Below are positions 47,621-55,514 of a stretch of 64,000 nucleotides of DNA, one piece after another. Origin of the DNA: Marisimplicoccus framensis_A (GTDB taxonomy: Bacteria; Bacteroidota; Bacteroidia; Flavobacteriales; Flavobacteriaceae); contig JBELLF010000001.1 of the NCBI GenBank assembly GCA_042088875.1, positions 4,377-68,376 of the forward strand, in the 5' to 3' direction. A program made the translations under genes and the position numbers. The notes beneath the pieces were generated by a model, which did not search any database, was not told the origin of the DNA, and was given only the letters and a program-made list of their open reading frames with translations. Position 1 is the stretch's first letter. Each line of letters starts with the position of its first letter.

Positions 47621-48297
47621 TGAGAATAGATGTACTCACTCTATTCCCTGATGTATTTGATAATTTAAACTCTTTTTCCATTATTAAAAAAGCTATTGAC
47701 TCTAAAAAAGTAGAAGTCAATACTCATAACCTAAGAGATTATGCTTACAACTCAAGAAAAGTTGATGATTATCCTTATGGAGGTTTTCCTGGAATGGTTA
47801 TAAAAATTGAACCAATCGATAATTGCATAGAGTCTTTAAAGAAGAAAAACAACTATGATGAAATAATCTATTTAACTCCAGATGGAGAGTTATTAGATCA
47901 AAAAAAATCAAATTATCTATCAACTTTGAAAAATATTATAGTTATATGTGGACATTATAAAGGAATTGATCATAGGGTTAGAGAACATATTGTAACTAAG
48001 GAGATATCCATTGGAAATTATGTTGTTTCAGGAGGTGAACTTCCTGCTGCAGTTCTTTGTGACTCTATTATTAGACTTCGACCTGGTATCATAGGTGATG
48101 AATCTTCTGCACTTTCAGATACTTTTCAAGATAATTTATTAGCAGCACCTATTTATACTAGACCTGAAGTTTATAAAGGTTTTGAAGTACCTAAAGTTCT
48201 TTTATCAGGAAATCAAAGTGAAATACAAAAATGGAACGATAAGAAATCTTTGGAAAGAACAAAATTACTTAGGCCAAATCTTTTTGATAATGAATAA
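47620..48297 (+). CDS. trmD: tRNA (guanine-37-N1)-methyltransferase
   Basis: SPOUT methylase that prevents frameshifting at G37. YGGFPGMVIKIEPI, GHYKGIDHRVREH and the knot SIGNYVVSGGELPAAVL are diagnostic. 225 residues. It precedes rplS as in many bacteria, but rpsP and rimM are not here. Confidence 0.95.
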   Translation: MRIDVLTLFPDVFDNLNSFSIIKKAIDSKKVEVNTHNLRDYAYNSRKVDDYPYGGFPGMVIKIEPIDNCIESLKKKNNYDEIIYLTPDGELLDQKKSNYLSTLKNIIVICGHYKGIDHRVREHIVTKEISIGNYVVSGGELPAAVLCDSIIRLRPGIIGDESSALSDTFQDNLLAAPIYTRPEVYKGFEVPKVLLSGNQSEIQKWNDKKSLERTKLLRPNLFDNE

Positions 48298-48312
48298 AAA
48301 GGTTTATTTTTG
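48283..48312 (+). promoter_or_regulatory. rplS promoter inside the end of trmD
   Basis: TTTG at 48283-48286, 18 bases, TATTTTTG at 48305-48312, both boxes matching the Bacteroidota consensus. Transcription would start near 48317. Confidence 0.65.
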
Positions 48313-48316
48313 CTCG

Positions 48317-48336
48317 GGTTTGATTTAATTCAAATC
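48317..48336 (+). promoter_or_regulatory. Hairpin in the rplS 5' leader
   Basis: GGTTTGA and TCAAATC form a 7-pair stem (one G-U) with a 6-base loop, at the predicted 5' end of the message, 17 bases before the start codon. It could be an L19 autoregulatory leader or merely a 5' stabilising hairpin. Confidence 0.4.
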
Positions 48337-48353
48337 ATAAATAAATTATTTCA

Positions 48354-48698
48354 ATGGATACTGTAGTAAATTTAGTTCAAGAAAAGCTTATCACTAAAAA
48401 TGATTTTCCATCATTTTCTTCTGGTGATACTATCACCGTATTTTATGAAATTAGAGAAGGTGATAAAGTAAGAACCCAGTCTTTCAAAGGTGTAGTAATT
48501 CAAATTAAAGGTAGAGGTCAATCAAAAACTTTTACAATAAGAAAGATGTCTGGTACAGTCGGTGTTGAGAGAATTTTTCCAATTAACATGCCTGCTTTAA
48601 AGAAAATTGAGGTTAATAAAAAAGGTAAAGTTAGACAATCAAGAATTTATTACTTCAGAGATTTAAGAGGAAAAAAAGCTAGGATTAAAGAAGTATAA
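48354..48698 (+). CDS. rplS: 50S ribosomal protein L19
   Basis: 114 residues; FSSGDTITVFYEIREGDKVR, SFKGVVIQIKGRGQSKTFTIRK and VERIFPINMP are L19 blocks, with KKARIKE at the end. Has its own promoter within trmD and is followed 5 bases later by icd. Confidence 0.97.
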   Translation: MDTVVNLVQEKLITKNDFPSFSSGDTITVFYEIREGDKVRTQSFKGVVIQIKGRGQSKTFTIRKMSGTVGVERIFPINMPALKKIEVNKKGKVRQSRIYYFRDLRGKKARIKEV

Positions 48699-48703
48699 AT
48701 CTT

Positions 48704-49933
48704 ATGTCAAAAATTAAAGTAGCCAATCCCATAGTCGAGATAGATGGAGATGAAATGGCTAGAATCATCTGGAAATTCATTAAAGAAAAACTTATTCTAG
48801 ACTATCTTGATCTTGATATAGTATATTATGATCTAGGAATTGAGTCAAGGGATAAAACTGATGACCAAATTACAATTGATGCTGCTAATGCTATTAAAAA
48901 GTATAATGTTGGCATAAAATGTGCTACAATAACACCAGATGAGCAAAGGGTTGAAGAGTTTTCTCTATCAAGAATGTATAAATCTCCAAATGGAACAATT
49001 AGAAACATTGTTGGAGGTACTGTTTTTAGAGAGCCTATTATATGTAGATCCATCCCAAGATATGTACAAGGTTGGTCAAGACCAATATGTATAGGTAGGC
49101 ATGCGTTTGGTGACCAATATAGAGCCACTGATGTAATTACTCATGGACCTGGAAAACTTGAAATGAAATTTACTCCTAAAGATGGTGGAGAATCAACAAC
49201 ATGGGAAGTATATAATTTTGAAGAGGATGGAATTGCAATGTCAATGTATAATATTGATTCATCAATTTATGGATTTGCAAGATCATGTATGAATATGGCA
49301 CTTACCAAGAGATGGCCTCTATACCTATCTACAAAAAACACCATACTTAAAGCTTATGATGGTAGATTTAAAGATATTTTTCAGGAGGTATACGATAACG
49401 AATTTAAAGATAGATTTAAGAAGGAAAATATAACTTATGAGCACAGACTAATTGATGATATGGTAGCTGCTGCTATTAAATGGAAAGGAGGGTTTGTGTG
49501 GGCTTGTAAGAATTATGATGGTGATGTCCAATCAGATGTAGTTGCTCAAGGTTTTGGATCACTTGGTTTAATGACTTCTACATTAGTAACACCTGACGGT
49601 AAAACACTTGAAGCAGAAGCTGCTCATGGAACAGTAACTAGACACTTTAGAAGACATCAGAAAGGTGAACAAACATCGACAAATCCAATAGCTTCAATAT
49701 TTGCTTGGACAAGAGGTTTAATTCATAGAGGCAAACTTGATAATAATGAGAAACTTATTAATTTCTGCAAAACATTAGAGGAGGTCTGTATTGAAACAAT
49801 TGAAGATGGAAAAATGACCAAAGATTTAGCTTTATTAGTTTTTAGAGATGATCTGGTCGACTCTAATTTTCTTACTACACAAGAATTCTTAGACGAATTA
49901 AAAAGTAATCTGAATAAAAAATTAGCTATTTAA
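48704..49933 (+). CDS. icd: NADP-dependent isocitrate dehydrogenase, eukaryote-like type
   Basis: TCA-cycle enzyme, 409 residues. NPIVEIDGDEMARIIWKFIK, the substrate loop SPNGTIRNIVGGTVFREPI, RHAFGDQYRATD and the metal/NADP region EAAHGTVTRHFRRHQ belong to the homodimeric class shared with eukaryotes rather than the E. coli Icd class. Adjacent to murQ with a 2-base gap. Confidence 0.95.
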   Translation: MSKIKVANPIVEIDGDEMARIIWKFIKEKLILDYLDLDIVYYDLGIESRDKTDDQITIDAANAIKKYNVGIKCATITPDEQRVEEFSLSRMYKSPNGTIRNIVGGTVFREPIICRSIPRYVQGWSRPICIGRHAFGDQYRATDVITHGPGKLEMKFTPKDGGESTTWEVYNFEEDGIAMSMYNIDSSIYGFARSCMNMALTKRWPLYLSTKNTILKAYDGRFKDIFQEVYDNEFKDRFKKENITYEHRLIDDMVAAAIKWKGGFVWACKNYDGDVQSDVVAQGFGSLGLMTSTLVTPDGKTLEAEAAHGTVTRHFRRHQKGEQTSTNPIASIFAWTRGLIHRGKLDNNEKLINFCKTLEEVCIETIEDGKMTKDLALLVFRDDLVDSNFLTTQEFLDELKSNLNKKLAI

Positions 49934-49935
49934 TA

Positions 49936-50751
49936 ATGAAATTTATTAAAGTAACTGAACAAGAATCAAATCATAAAGATTTAGAAAAAAAATCTGTAAT
50001 TGAACTTGTAAATGCAATGCATGAAGAAGATAATAATGCATTAAAAGCAGTTAATAAAGTTTTACCAAAAATTTCTGAACTTATTGAGGCCATTGCACCA
50101 AAGATTGAAAAAGGAGGTAGATTATTTTACATTGGAGCTGGAACTAGTGGCAGATTAGGTGTTTTAGATGCTTCAGAGTGTCCCCCAACATTTGGGACTC
50201 CTCCAGAAAAAGTTGTTGGACTAGTAGCTGGTGGAATTCCTGCCTTATATAGTTCAATCGAGATCGCTGAAGATGACATGAGCCAAGCATGGAAAGATTT
50301 ATCTGAACATAAAGTTAATTCTGATGATTTTGTTATTGGAATTACAGCATCAGGAACTACTCCTTATGTTGTAGGTGGTCTTAAGGATTGTCAAGAAAAA
50401 AATATTTCTACTGCATGTATTGTATGCAATGAAAACTCTCATTTATCTGAATATGCAGATTATAAAATTGAAGTTATAGTTGGTCCAGAGTTTTTAACTG
50501 GAAGCTCTAGATTGAAAGCTGGAACTGCACAAAAATTAATATTGAATATGATATCCACTATTTCAATGATTTTAGATGGTCACGTTAGAGGAAATAAAAT
50601 GATTGACATGCAGATGTCTAACGCAAAGCTTAATAAGCGTGCTAGAAGAATTCTTGTGGAAGAATTAAGTGTGGATGAAGGTAAAGCTGATGAACTAATT
50701 TTGAAACACAAAAGTATTCGTTTAGCAATAGATAACTTTAATAATGAATAA
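49936..50751 (+). CDS. murQ: N-acetylmuramic acid 6-phosphate etherase
   Basis: Cell-wall recycling: removes lactate from MurNAc-6-phosphate. SIS-domain block GAGTSGRLGVLDASECPPTFGT and GSSRLKAGTAQKLILNMIST are characteristic. 271 residues. Overlaps the following small membrane-protein gene by 8 bases. No MurNAc transporter or kinase is adjacent. Confidence 0.94.
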   Translation: MKFIKVTEQESNHKDLEKKSVIELVNAMHEEDNNALKAVNKVLPKISELIEAIAPKIEKGGRLFYIGAGTSGRLGVLDASECPPTFGTPPEKVVGLVAGGIPALYSSIEIAEDDMSQAWKDLSEHKVNSDDFVIGITASGTTPYVVGGLKDCQEKNISTACIVCNENSHLSEYADYKIEVIVGPEFLTGSSRLKAGTAQKLILNMISTISMILDGHVRGNKMIDMQMSNAKLNKRARRILVEELSVDEGKADELILKHKSIRLAIDNFNNE

Positions 50752-50971
50752 ATTCCTAAAAAAAGGCTTTATTCAAGTTTTTACAGGTATTTCGCTTTGC
50801 TTTATTGGGCCTGTACTAGTTTCTCAAGCATTTAATAATCAAGATCACCCCCTTTTTATTGTTGTCCTTATAACTGGTGTCATTCTTCTTGTTTTAGCTA
50901 TTTATTTCGGGTACAGAGGAATAAGTAATATATTAAATGGAACTTTAGGGCCAAAGAATAAATTAAATTGA
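50744..50971 (+). CDS. Small two-helix membrane protein (DUF6095-like)
   Basis: 75 residues: basic start MNKFLKKG, hydrophobic segments VFTGISLCFIGPVLVSQAF and FIVVLITGVILLVLAIYFGY, and a polar tail. I recall a similar flavobacterial family (DUF6095) beside murQ, but this is from memory. The 8-base overlap with murQ supports expression. Function unknown. Confidence 0.7.
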   Translation: MNKFLKKGFIQVFTGISLCFIGPVLVSQAFNNQDHPLFIVVLITGVILLVLAIYFGYRGISNILNGTLGPKNKLN

Positions 50972-50998
50972 ATTATTTTTGAAAGTTGATACTATACT

Positions 50999-52948
50999 AT
51001 GATTAATGTTAGTTTTCCAGATAAATCAGTAAAAAAGTTTGAAAAAGGAACTAAAGTTATTGATATAGCTAAAAGCATAAGTGAAGGATTAGCTAGAAAA
51101 GTTATATCTGCATCATATAATAATGAAATAGTTGAAACAGAATCACCAATTAACCAGGATGGTTTAATCAAATTTTTCACATGGGATGATAATGAAGGCA
51201 AACAAGCCTTTTGGCATTCGTCTGCACATATTCTGGCTCAAACAATCAAATCTTTTTATCCTAAGTCTAAGCTTACCATAGGTCCTTCGATTGAAAATGG
51301 ATTCTATTATGATGTTGATTTTGGAGATGATGTTTTTTCTGAAAAAGATTTTGGAAGAATAGAATCAAAATTTTTAGAGCTAGCAAGAGAAGATAATAGT
51401 TTTATCATGAAATCTGTATCAAAAAAAGATGCTTTAGATTTCTATAAGTTAGAGAATAATGAATATAAAGTTGAATTAATTGAGAGTCTTGAAGATGGAT
51501 CAATAACATTTTGTGATCATTCGAATTTCTCAGATTTATGTAGAGGGGGACACATTCCTTCAACTGGAATAGTTAAAGCAGTTAAACTTCTTAATGTTGC
51601 TGGAGCTTACTGGAGAGGGGATGAAAAAAATAATCAATTGACAAGAGTTTATGGAATATCTTTCCCAAAACAAAAGCTTCTAACTGAGTATCTTGAACTT
51701 GTCGAGAAGGCTAAAGAAAGAGATCACAGGAAATTAGGCAAGGAACTAGAGCTGTTCACCTTTTCAAAAAAAGTTGGTCAAGGTTTACCTCTTTGGCTTC
51801 CTAAAGGTACAGAATTAAGAGATAGACTTCAAAGCTTCCTTGAAGATGCTCAAAGAAGAGCTGGATATAAAAAGGTAATGTCACCTCATATAGGCTCAAA
51901 GGAATTATATATTACTTCAGGGCATTATGAAAAGTATGGTGAAGACAGTTTTCAACCTATACTTACTCCTAATGATAGTGAAATATTTATGCTTAGACCA
52001 ATGAATTGCCCACATCATTGTGAAATATTTAATTCTAAACCACTAAGTTACAGAGATTTACCATATAGGATGGCAGAATTTGGAACAGTATACAGGTATG
52101 AACAAAGTGGAGAGTTACATGGATTAAGCAGAGTAAGAGGATTTACTGTTGATGATGCCCATATTTTTTGTACTACTGAACAGGTTGATTCAGAATTTAA
52201 AAACACTATTGATTTGGTTTTGTATGTATTTAGATCTTTAGGATTCTCTGATTTTTATGCTCAAGTTTCATTAAGAGATCCCAATAATCCTGACAAATAT
52301 ATAGGATCAGATGAAAACTGGGAAATTGCTCAACAAGCAATTTTAAATTCAGCAAAAGAAAAGGATTTAAATTATAAAGTTGAATATGGAGAAGCAGCTT
52401 TTTATGGACCTAAGCTTGATTTTATGGTTAAAGATGCACTAGGAAGAAGTTGGCAATTAGGTACTATACAGGTAGACTACAACCTACCTGAAAGATTCGA
52501 TCTTACATATAAAGGAAAAAATAATGAAGACCTAAGACCCGTTATGCTTCATAGAGCACCATTTGGTAGTATGGAAAGATTTGTTGCGATTCTTTTGGAA
52601 CATACAGGTGGATTGTTCCCTCTATGGCTTGCATCAACACAGGTTATTATTTTAATTGTCAGTGAAAACTTTAAAAATTATGGTGAAAAAGTTTTAAATA
52701 TCTTAGAAAATCACGAAATTCGCGCGCACTTAGATGATAGAAACGAGACTGTTGGAAAGAAAATTAGAGAATCTGAGATAAACAAGGTTCCTTTTATGAT
52801 CGTAATTGGGGAAAATGAAGTGAAGAGTCAGACAATTTCTGTAAGACGACATCATGCAGAAGATCTAGGTAAAATGAGAATTGAAAAATTTGTAGATATA
52901 ATTAAGAAAGAGATTTCAGAATGTATCCCTAAATTTAACATTAACTAA
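50999..52948 (+). CDS. thrS: Threonyl-tRNA synthetase
   Basis: Class II synthetase, 649 residues: N-terminal TGS domain, editing domain (HSSAHILAQTI and the cysteine/histidine block DLCRGGHIPSTG), catalytic core with zinc cysteine in MLRPMNCPHHC, motif 2 RYEQSGELHGLSRVRGFT and motif 3 HRAPFGSMERFVAIL, then the anticodon-binding domain. First gene of thrS-infC-rpmI-rplT. Confidence 0.97.
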   Translation: MINVSFPDKSVKKFEKGTKVIDIAKSISEGLARKVISASYNNEIVETESPINQDGLIKFFTWDDNEGKQAFWHSSAHILAQTIKSFYPKSKLTIGPSIENGFYYDVDFGDDVFSEKDFGRIESKFLELAREDNSFIMKSVSKKDALDFYKLENNEYKVELIESLEDGSITFCDHSNFSDLCRGGHIPSTGIVKAVKLLNVAGAYWRGDEKNNQLTRVYGISFPKQKLLTEYLELVEKAKERDHRKLGKELELFTFSKKVGQGLPLWLPKGTELRDRLQSFLEDAQRRAGYKKVMSPHIGSKELYITSGHYEKYGEDSFQPILTPNDSEIFMLRPMNCPHHCEIFNSKPLSYRDLPYRMAEFGTVYRYEQSGELHGLSRVRGFTVDDAHIFCTTEQVDSEFKNTIDLVLYVFRSLGFSDFYAQVSLRDPNNPDKYIGSDENWEIAQQAILNSAKEKDLNYKVEYGEAAFYGPKLDFMVKDALGRSWQLGTIQVDYNLPERFDLTYKGKNNEDLRPVMLHRAPFGSMERFVAILLEHTGGLFPLWLASTQVIILIVSENFKNYGEKVLNILENHEIRAHLDDRNETVGKKIRESEINKVPFMIVIGENEVKSQTISVRRHHAEDLGKMRIEKFVDIIKKEISECIPKFNIN

Positions 52949-52959
52949 AAATAATTATT

Positions 52960-53517
52960 ATAGCTATAAGAAGAAGAAAACCAAATAGGAGATTCCAAAG
53001 AGTAATTAAAGAAGATCCTCATAAAATCAATACAAAGATCACAGCATATGAAGTTAGATTAGTTGGTGACAATGTAGATGTAGGTGTATATTCTACAAAT
53101 GAGGCGTTAAGAATTGCTAGGGATTTAGAACTAGATTTAGTAGAGATTTCTCCAAAAGCTTCTCCACCTGTATGTAAAATACTTGAATATAAGAAATTCT
53201 TATATGAGCAAAAAAAGAGAGATAAAGCACTTAAATCAAAGGCAACTAAAATTGTTGTAAAAGAAATAAGATTTGGACCTCAAACAGATGAACATGATTA
53301 TCAGTTTAAAAAGAAGCATGCAGAGAAATTTTTAAATGAAGGTGCAAAGTTGAAAGCATTTGTTTTTTTTAAAGGACGATCAATTATTTTTAAGGAACAA
53401 GGTCAAATTTTGTTATTAAGATTAGCTCAAGACCTGGAAGAAATTGGAAAAGTCGAACAGATGCCAGAGTTAGAAGGAAAGAGGATGATAATGTATATAA
53501 CACCAAAAAAGAATTAA
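52960..53517 (+). CDS. infC: Translation initiation factor IF-3 with non-AUG start
   Basis: Keeps ribosomal subunits apart and checks the start codon. The frame reads (start)-AIRRRKPNRRFQRVIKEDPH, then NEALRIARDLELDLVEISP, PVCKILEYKKFLYEQ, KEIRFGPQTDEHDY and GKRMIMYITPKKN, stop TAA 53515-53517. No ATG, GTG or TTG exists between the in-frame stop at 52942 and the conserved AIRRR; codons there are CTA AAA ATA ATT ATT ATA GCT. The start is therefore AUA 52960 or AUU 52957/52954, giving about 185 residues. Sits between thrS and rpmI as expected. Confidence 0.95.
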   Translation: MAIRRRKPNRRFQRVIKEDPHKINTKITAYEVRLVGDNVDVGVYSTNEALRIARDLELDLVEISPKASPPVCKILEYKKFLYEQKKRDKALKSKATKIVVKEIRFGPQTDEHDYQFKKKHAEKFLNEGAKLKAFVFFKGRSIIFKEQGQILLLRLAQDLEEIGKVEQMPELEGKRMIMYITPKKN

Positions 53518-53529
53518 AAAAGAGGAACT

Positions 53530-53727
53530 ATGCCTAAAATGAAAACAAAATCCAGTGCTAAGAAAAGGTTTAAAGTAACTGGATCAGGAAAAATTAAAAG
53601 GAAACACGCTTTTAAAAATCATATTTTGACAAAAAAGTCAAAAAAAAGAAAACTAAGGCTTACTCATTTTGGCCTAGTTCATGAAAGTGATGAAAATAAT
53701 ATTAAAAGACAGTTAAGATTAAAATAA
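53530..53727 (+). CDS. rpmI: 50S ribosomal protein L35
   Basis: 65 residues, very basic; MPKMKTKSSAKKRFKVTGSG and HILTKKSKKRKLRLT are typical. Lies 12 bases after infC and 6 before rplT. Confidence 0.97.
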   Translation: MPKMKTKSSAKKRFKVTGSGKIKRKHAFKNHILTKKSKKRKLRLTHFGLVHESDENNIKRQLRLK

Positions 53728-53733
53728 TTAGCA

Positions 53734-54078
53734 ATGCCAAGATCAGTAAATTCAGTAGCTTCAAGAGCTAGAAGAAAAAAAATACTAAAACAAGCCAAAG
53801 GATACTTTGGTAGAAGAAAAAATGTTTGGACAGTTGCAAAGAATGCTGTTGAAAAAGCATTATTATACGCATATAGAGATAGAAAGACTAAGAAAAGAAA
53901 TTTTAAATCTTTATGGATTATGAGAATTAATGCAGCTGCTCATCAACATGGACTTACATACAGTGAATTTATGTTTAAACTCAAGACTAATAATATTTCT
54001 CTAAATAGAAAAGTTTTAGCTGATTTAGCCATGAATAATCCAAATGCTTTTGAAGCAATTGTTAAATCTTTTAAATAA
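53734..54078 (+). CDS. rplT: 50S ribosomal protein L20
   Basis: 114 residues: MPRSVNSVASRARRKKILKQ, GYFGRRKNVWTVAKNAVEKA and LWIMRINAAAHQHGLTYSEF. Last gene of the thrS-infC-rpmI-rplT cluster. The 60 bases after it contain T runs but no stem for a standard terminator. Confidence 0.97.
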   Translation: MPRSVNSVASRARRKKILKQAKGYFGRRKNVWTVAKNAVEKALLYAYRDRKTKKRNFKSLWIMRINAAAHQHGLTYSEFMFKLKTNNISLNRKVLADLAMNNPNAFEAIVKSFK

Positions 54079-54138
54079 TATCTACAACTCCTCCCTCAAC
54101 TTTTTATTTTTTTCTAGGTCTAAGGTTAAAAATATAGA

Positions 54139-54684
54139 TTGAAAGAAGGTGAATTACTAAAATTATTAAAAAATCCTGCTTCAAAAAATAAAGGATTTAA
54201 ACTTCTTATAGATTTATATCAAGAAAAAACATATTGGATGATTAGAAAAATGGTCTTATCTCATGACTCAGCTAATGATGTATTACAAGATACATACATA
54301 AGAATTTTTAAAGGAATTGATAATTTTAAAGAAGAAAGTAAACTAAGTACTTGGATATATAGAATTGCTTTTAATGAGTCAATCCGTTTTTTGAACAAAG
54401 AATCTAAATTTAAAAAAATTGACATAGATACAAAAGATTATAACTATTCAAAAAAATTATTTGCAGATTCGTTTTTTGATGGGGAAAATCTGTCATTAAA
54501 ATTTCATCAAATATTATCGGAGCTCTCTATTAGACAGAGAAGTATTTTTAATATGAAATATTTTGATGAACTTAAATTTGAAGAGATTTCAAAAATAAAA
54601 AATATTAATATTAGTACTGTTAAATCAGTTTACTATTCAGTTGAAAAAAAAATTAAAAAAGAAATAGATGAATCAACATTATAA
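54139..54684 (+). CDS. Extracytoplasmic-function (ECF) sigma factor
   Basis: 181 residues from a TTG start. Region 2 (SHDSANDVLQDTYIRIFKGI and STWIYRIAFNESIRFLNK) and region 4 (LSIRQRSIFNMKYFDELKFEEIS, then NISTVKSVYYSVEKKIKK) are clear. Overlaps the next gene by 17 bases and is followed by a membrane protein, a periplasmic coiled-coil protein and an outer-membrane receptor: a cell-envelope stress layout. Confidence 0.9.
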   Translation: MKEGELLKLLKNPASKNKGFKLLIDLYQEKTYWMIRKMVLSHDSANDVLQDTYIRIFKGIDNFKEESKLSTWIYRIAFNESIRFLNKESKFKKIDIDTKDYNYSKKLFADSFFDGENLSLKFHQILSELSIRQRSIFNMKYFDELKFEEISKIKNINISTVKSVYYSVEKKIKKEIDESTL

Positions 54685-54997
54685 AAAATTAGGACTAAAA
54701 ATTCCTAAAGATTATTTTATTAATTCAAAAAAAGAGATTTTAGAGAACATTAATATTAAAAAGGAGGAAACGGCTAAAAAACATAATTTTAGCTACTATT
54801 ATCTATCAATGGCTGCTGTGTTTATTGGAGCTTTGATTTTTTTTAATTTTCCTTTAAATAATGAAAATTCAATAGAAATTGATTCAAATTCACCAATAAT
54901 ATCTACTGTAATTTCTGGTGAAGAAATAACTGACGAATATATAATTGAGTTTTACTCAGAATCTTTAGTTTTAAATGAAATTTATTTTGGTGATTAA
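54668..54997 (+). CDS. Membrane-anchored anti-sigma factor candidate
   Basis: 109 residues: a short cytoplasmic part (about 1-42) that would bind the sigma factor, one membrane segment (YYYLSMAAVFIGALIFFNF) and a small acidic outer part. No zinc HxxxCxxC motif. The call rests on position and topology only: the start overlaps the sigma gene by 17 bases. Confidence 0.65.
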   Translation: MNQHYKKLGLKIPKDYFINSKKEILENINIKKEETAKKHNFSYYYLSMAAVFIGALIFFNFPLNNENSIEIDSNSPIISTVISGEEITDEYIIEFYSESLVLNEIYFGD

Positions 54998-55028
54998 ACT
55001 ATTTACAAAATTTTGTTTCAAAGTACAA

Positions 55029-55442
55029 ATGAAAAGATTAAACAAAATCATTTTATTGTTTTTAATAGCTCTCTTGTCATTTAACTTATCATACAGTCAA
55101 GACAATAAAAGATCTAAAAAATATTCTAATGAATTAATTGAAACTTTATCAAATTATCAAAAAGAGCTTATTAAAAAAGAAAGAAAATATCTTGATATAC
55201 AAAGATCATCAATAAGAAAAACTTTTTCAATTGAACAAAAAGAAATTATTGCTGATAGTACTCTAACATACTATCAAAAGAGAAAAAAAATCATTGAATC
55301 ATTTTCCACAGATCAAAAAAAACTTATTGAAAGGTATGATGAAAGAATTGATTCTATTAGAAAACAGTTATACACTTCTCTTACTGAGGAACAAAAAATA
55401 TTAATTAAGAAAAAAAGAAAGAAGTCTAAAAAAAATGACTAG
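55029..55442 (+). CDS. Periplasmic sensor-like coiled-coil protein (Spy/CnrX-like layout)
   Basis: 137 residues from ATG 55029, which gives a clean signal peptide (MKRLNKIILLFLIALLSF, cleavage near SYSQ); the open frame extends to 54975 but that start lacks one. The mature part is almost entirely charged helix with repeated EQK/DQKK blocks, like the Spy/ZraP/CnrX group or flavobacterial proteins labelled sensor of ECF sigma factor. Third gene of the sigma/anti-sigma set. Confidence 0.7.
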   Translation: MKRLNKIILLFLIALLSFNLSYSQDNKRSKKYSNELIETLSNYQKELIKKERKYLDIQRSSIRKTFSIEQKEIIADSTLTYYQKRKKIIESFSTDQKKLIERYDERIDSIRKQLYTSLTEEQKILIKKKRKKSKKND

Positions 55443-55487
55443 ACTTTTTTTAACAAAACCTTGGGCTTAATCTAAGTGGCATAAAAA

Positions 55488-55495
55488 TATATTTG
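55488..55495 (+). promoter_or_regulatory. -7 box of the outer-membrane receptor gene
   Basis: TATATTTG, an exact TAnnTTTG match, 19 bases before the ATG. The nearest TTG (55461-55463) is 24 bases upstream, somewhat too far. It suggests the receptor has its own housekeeping promoter. Confidence 0.4.
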
Positions 55496-55514
55496 CAACA
55501 AACAAAAAAACTAT

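Noticed and set aside
54079..54138. Terminator after rplT
   Set aside because: There is a T-rich stretch but no stem of useful length before it.
54975..55028. Frameshift between the anti-sigma and sensor genes, suggested by overlapping frames
   Set aside because: ATG 55029 gives a clean signal peptide with a 31-base gap, so two separate intact genes explain the region.
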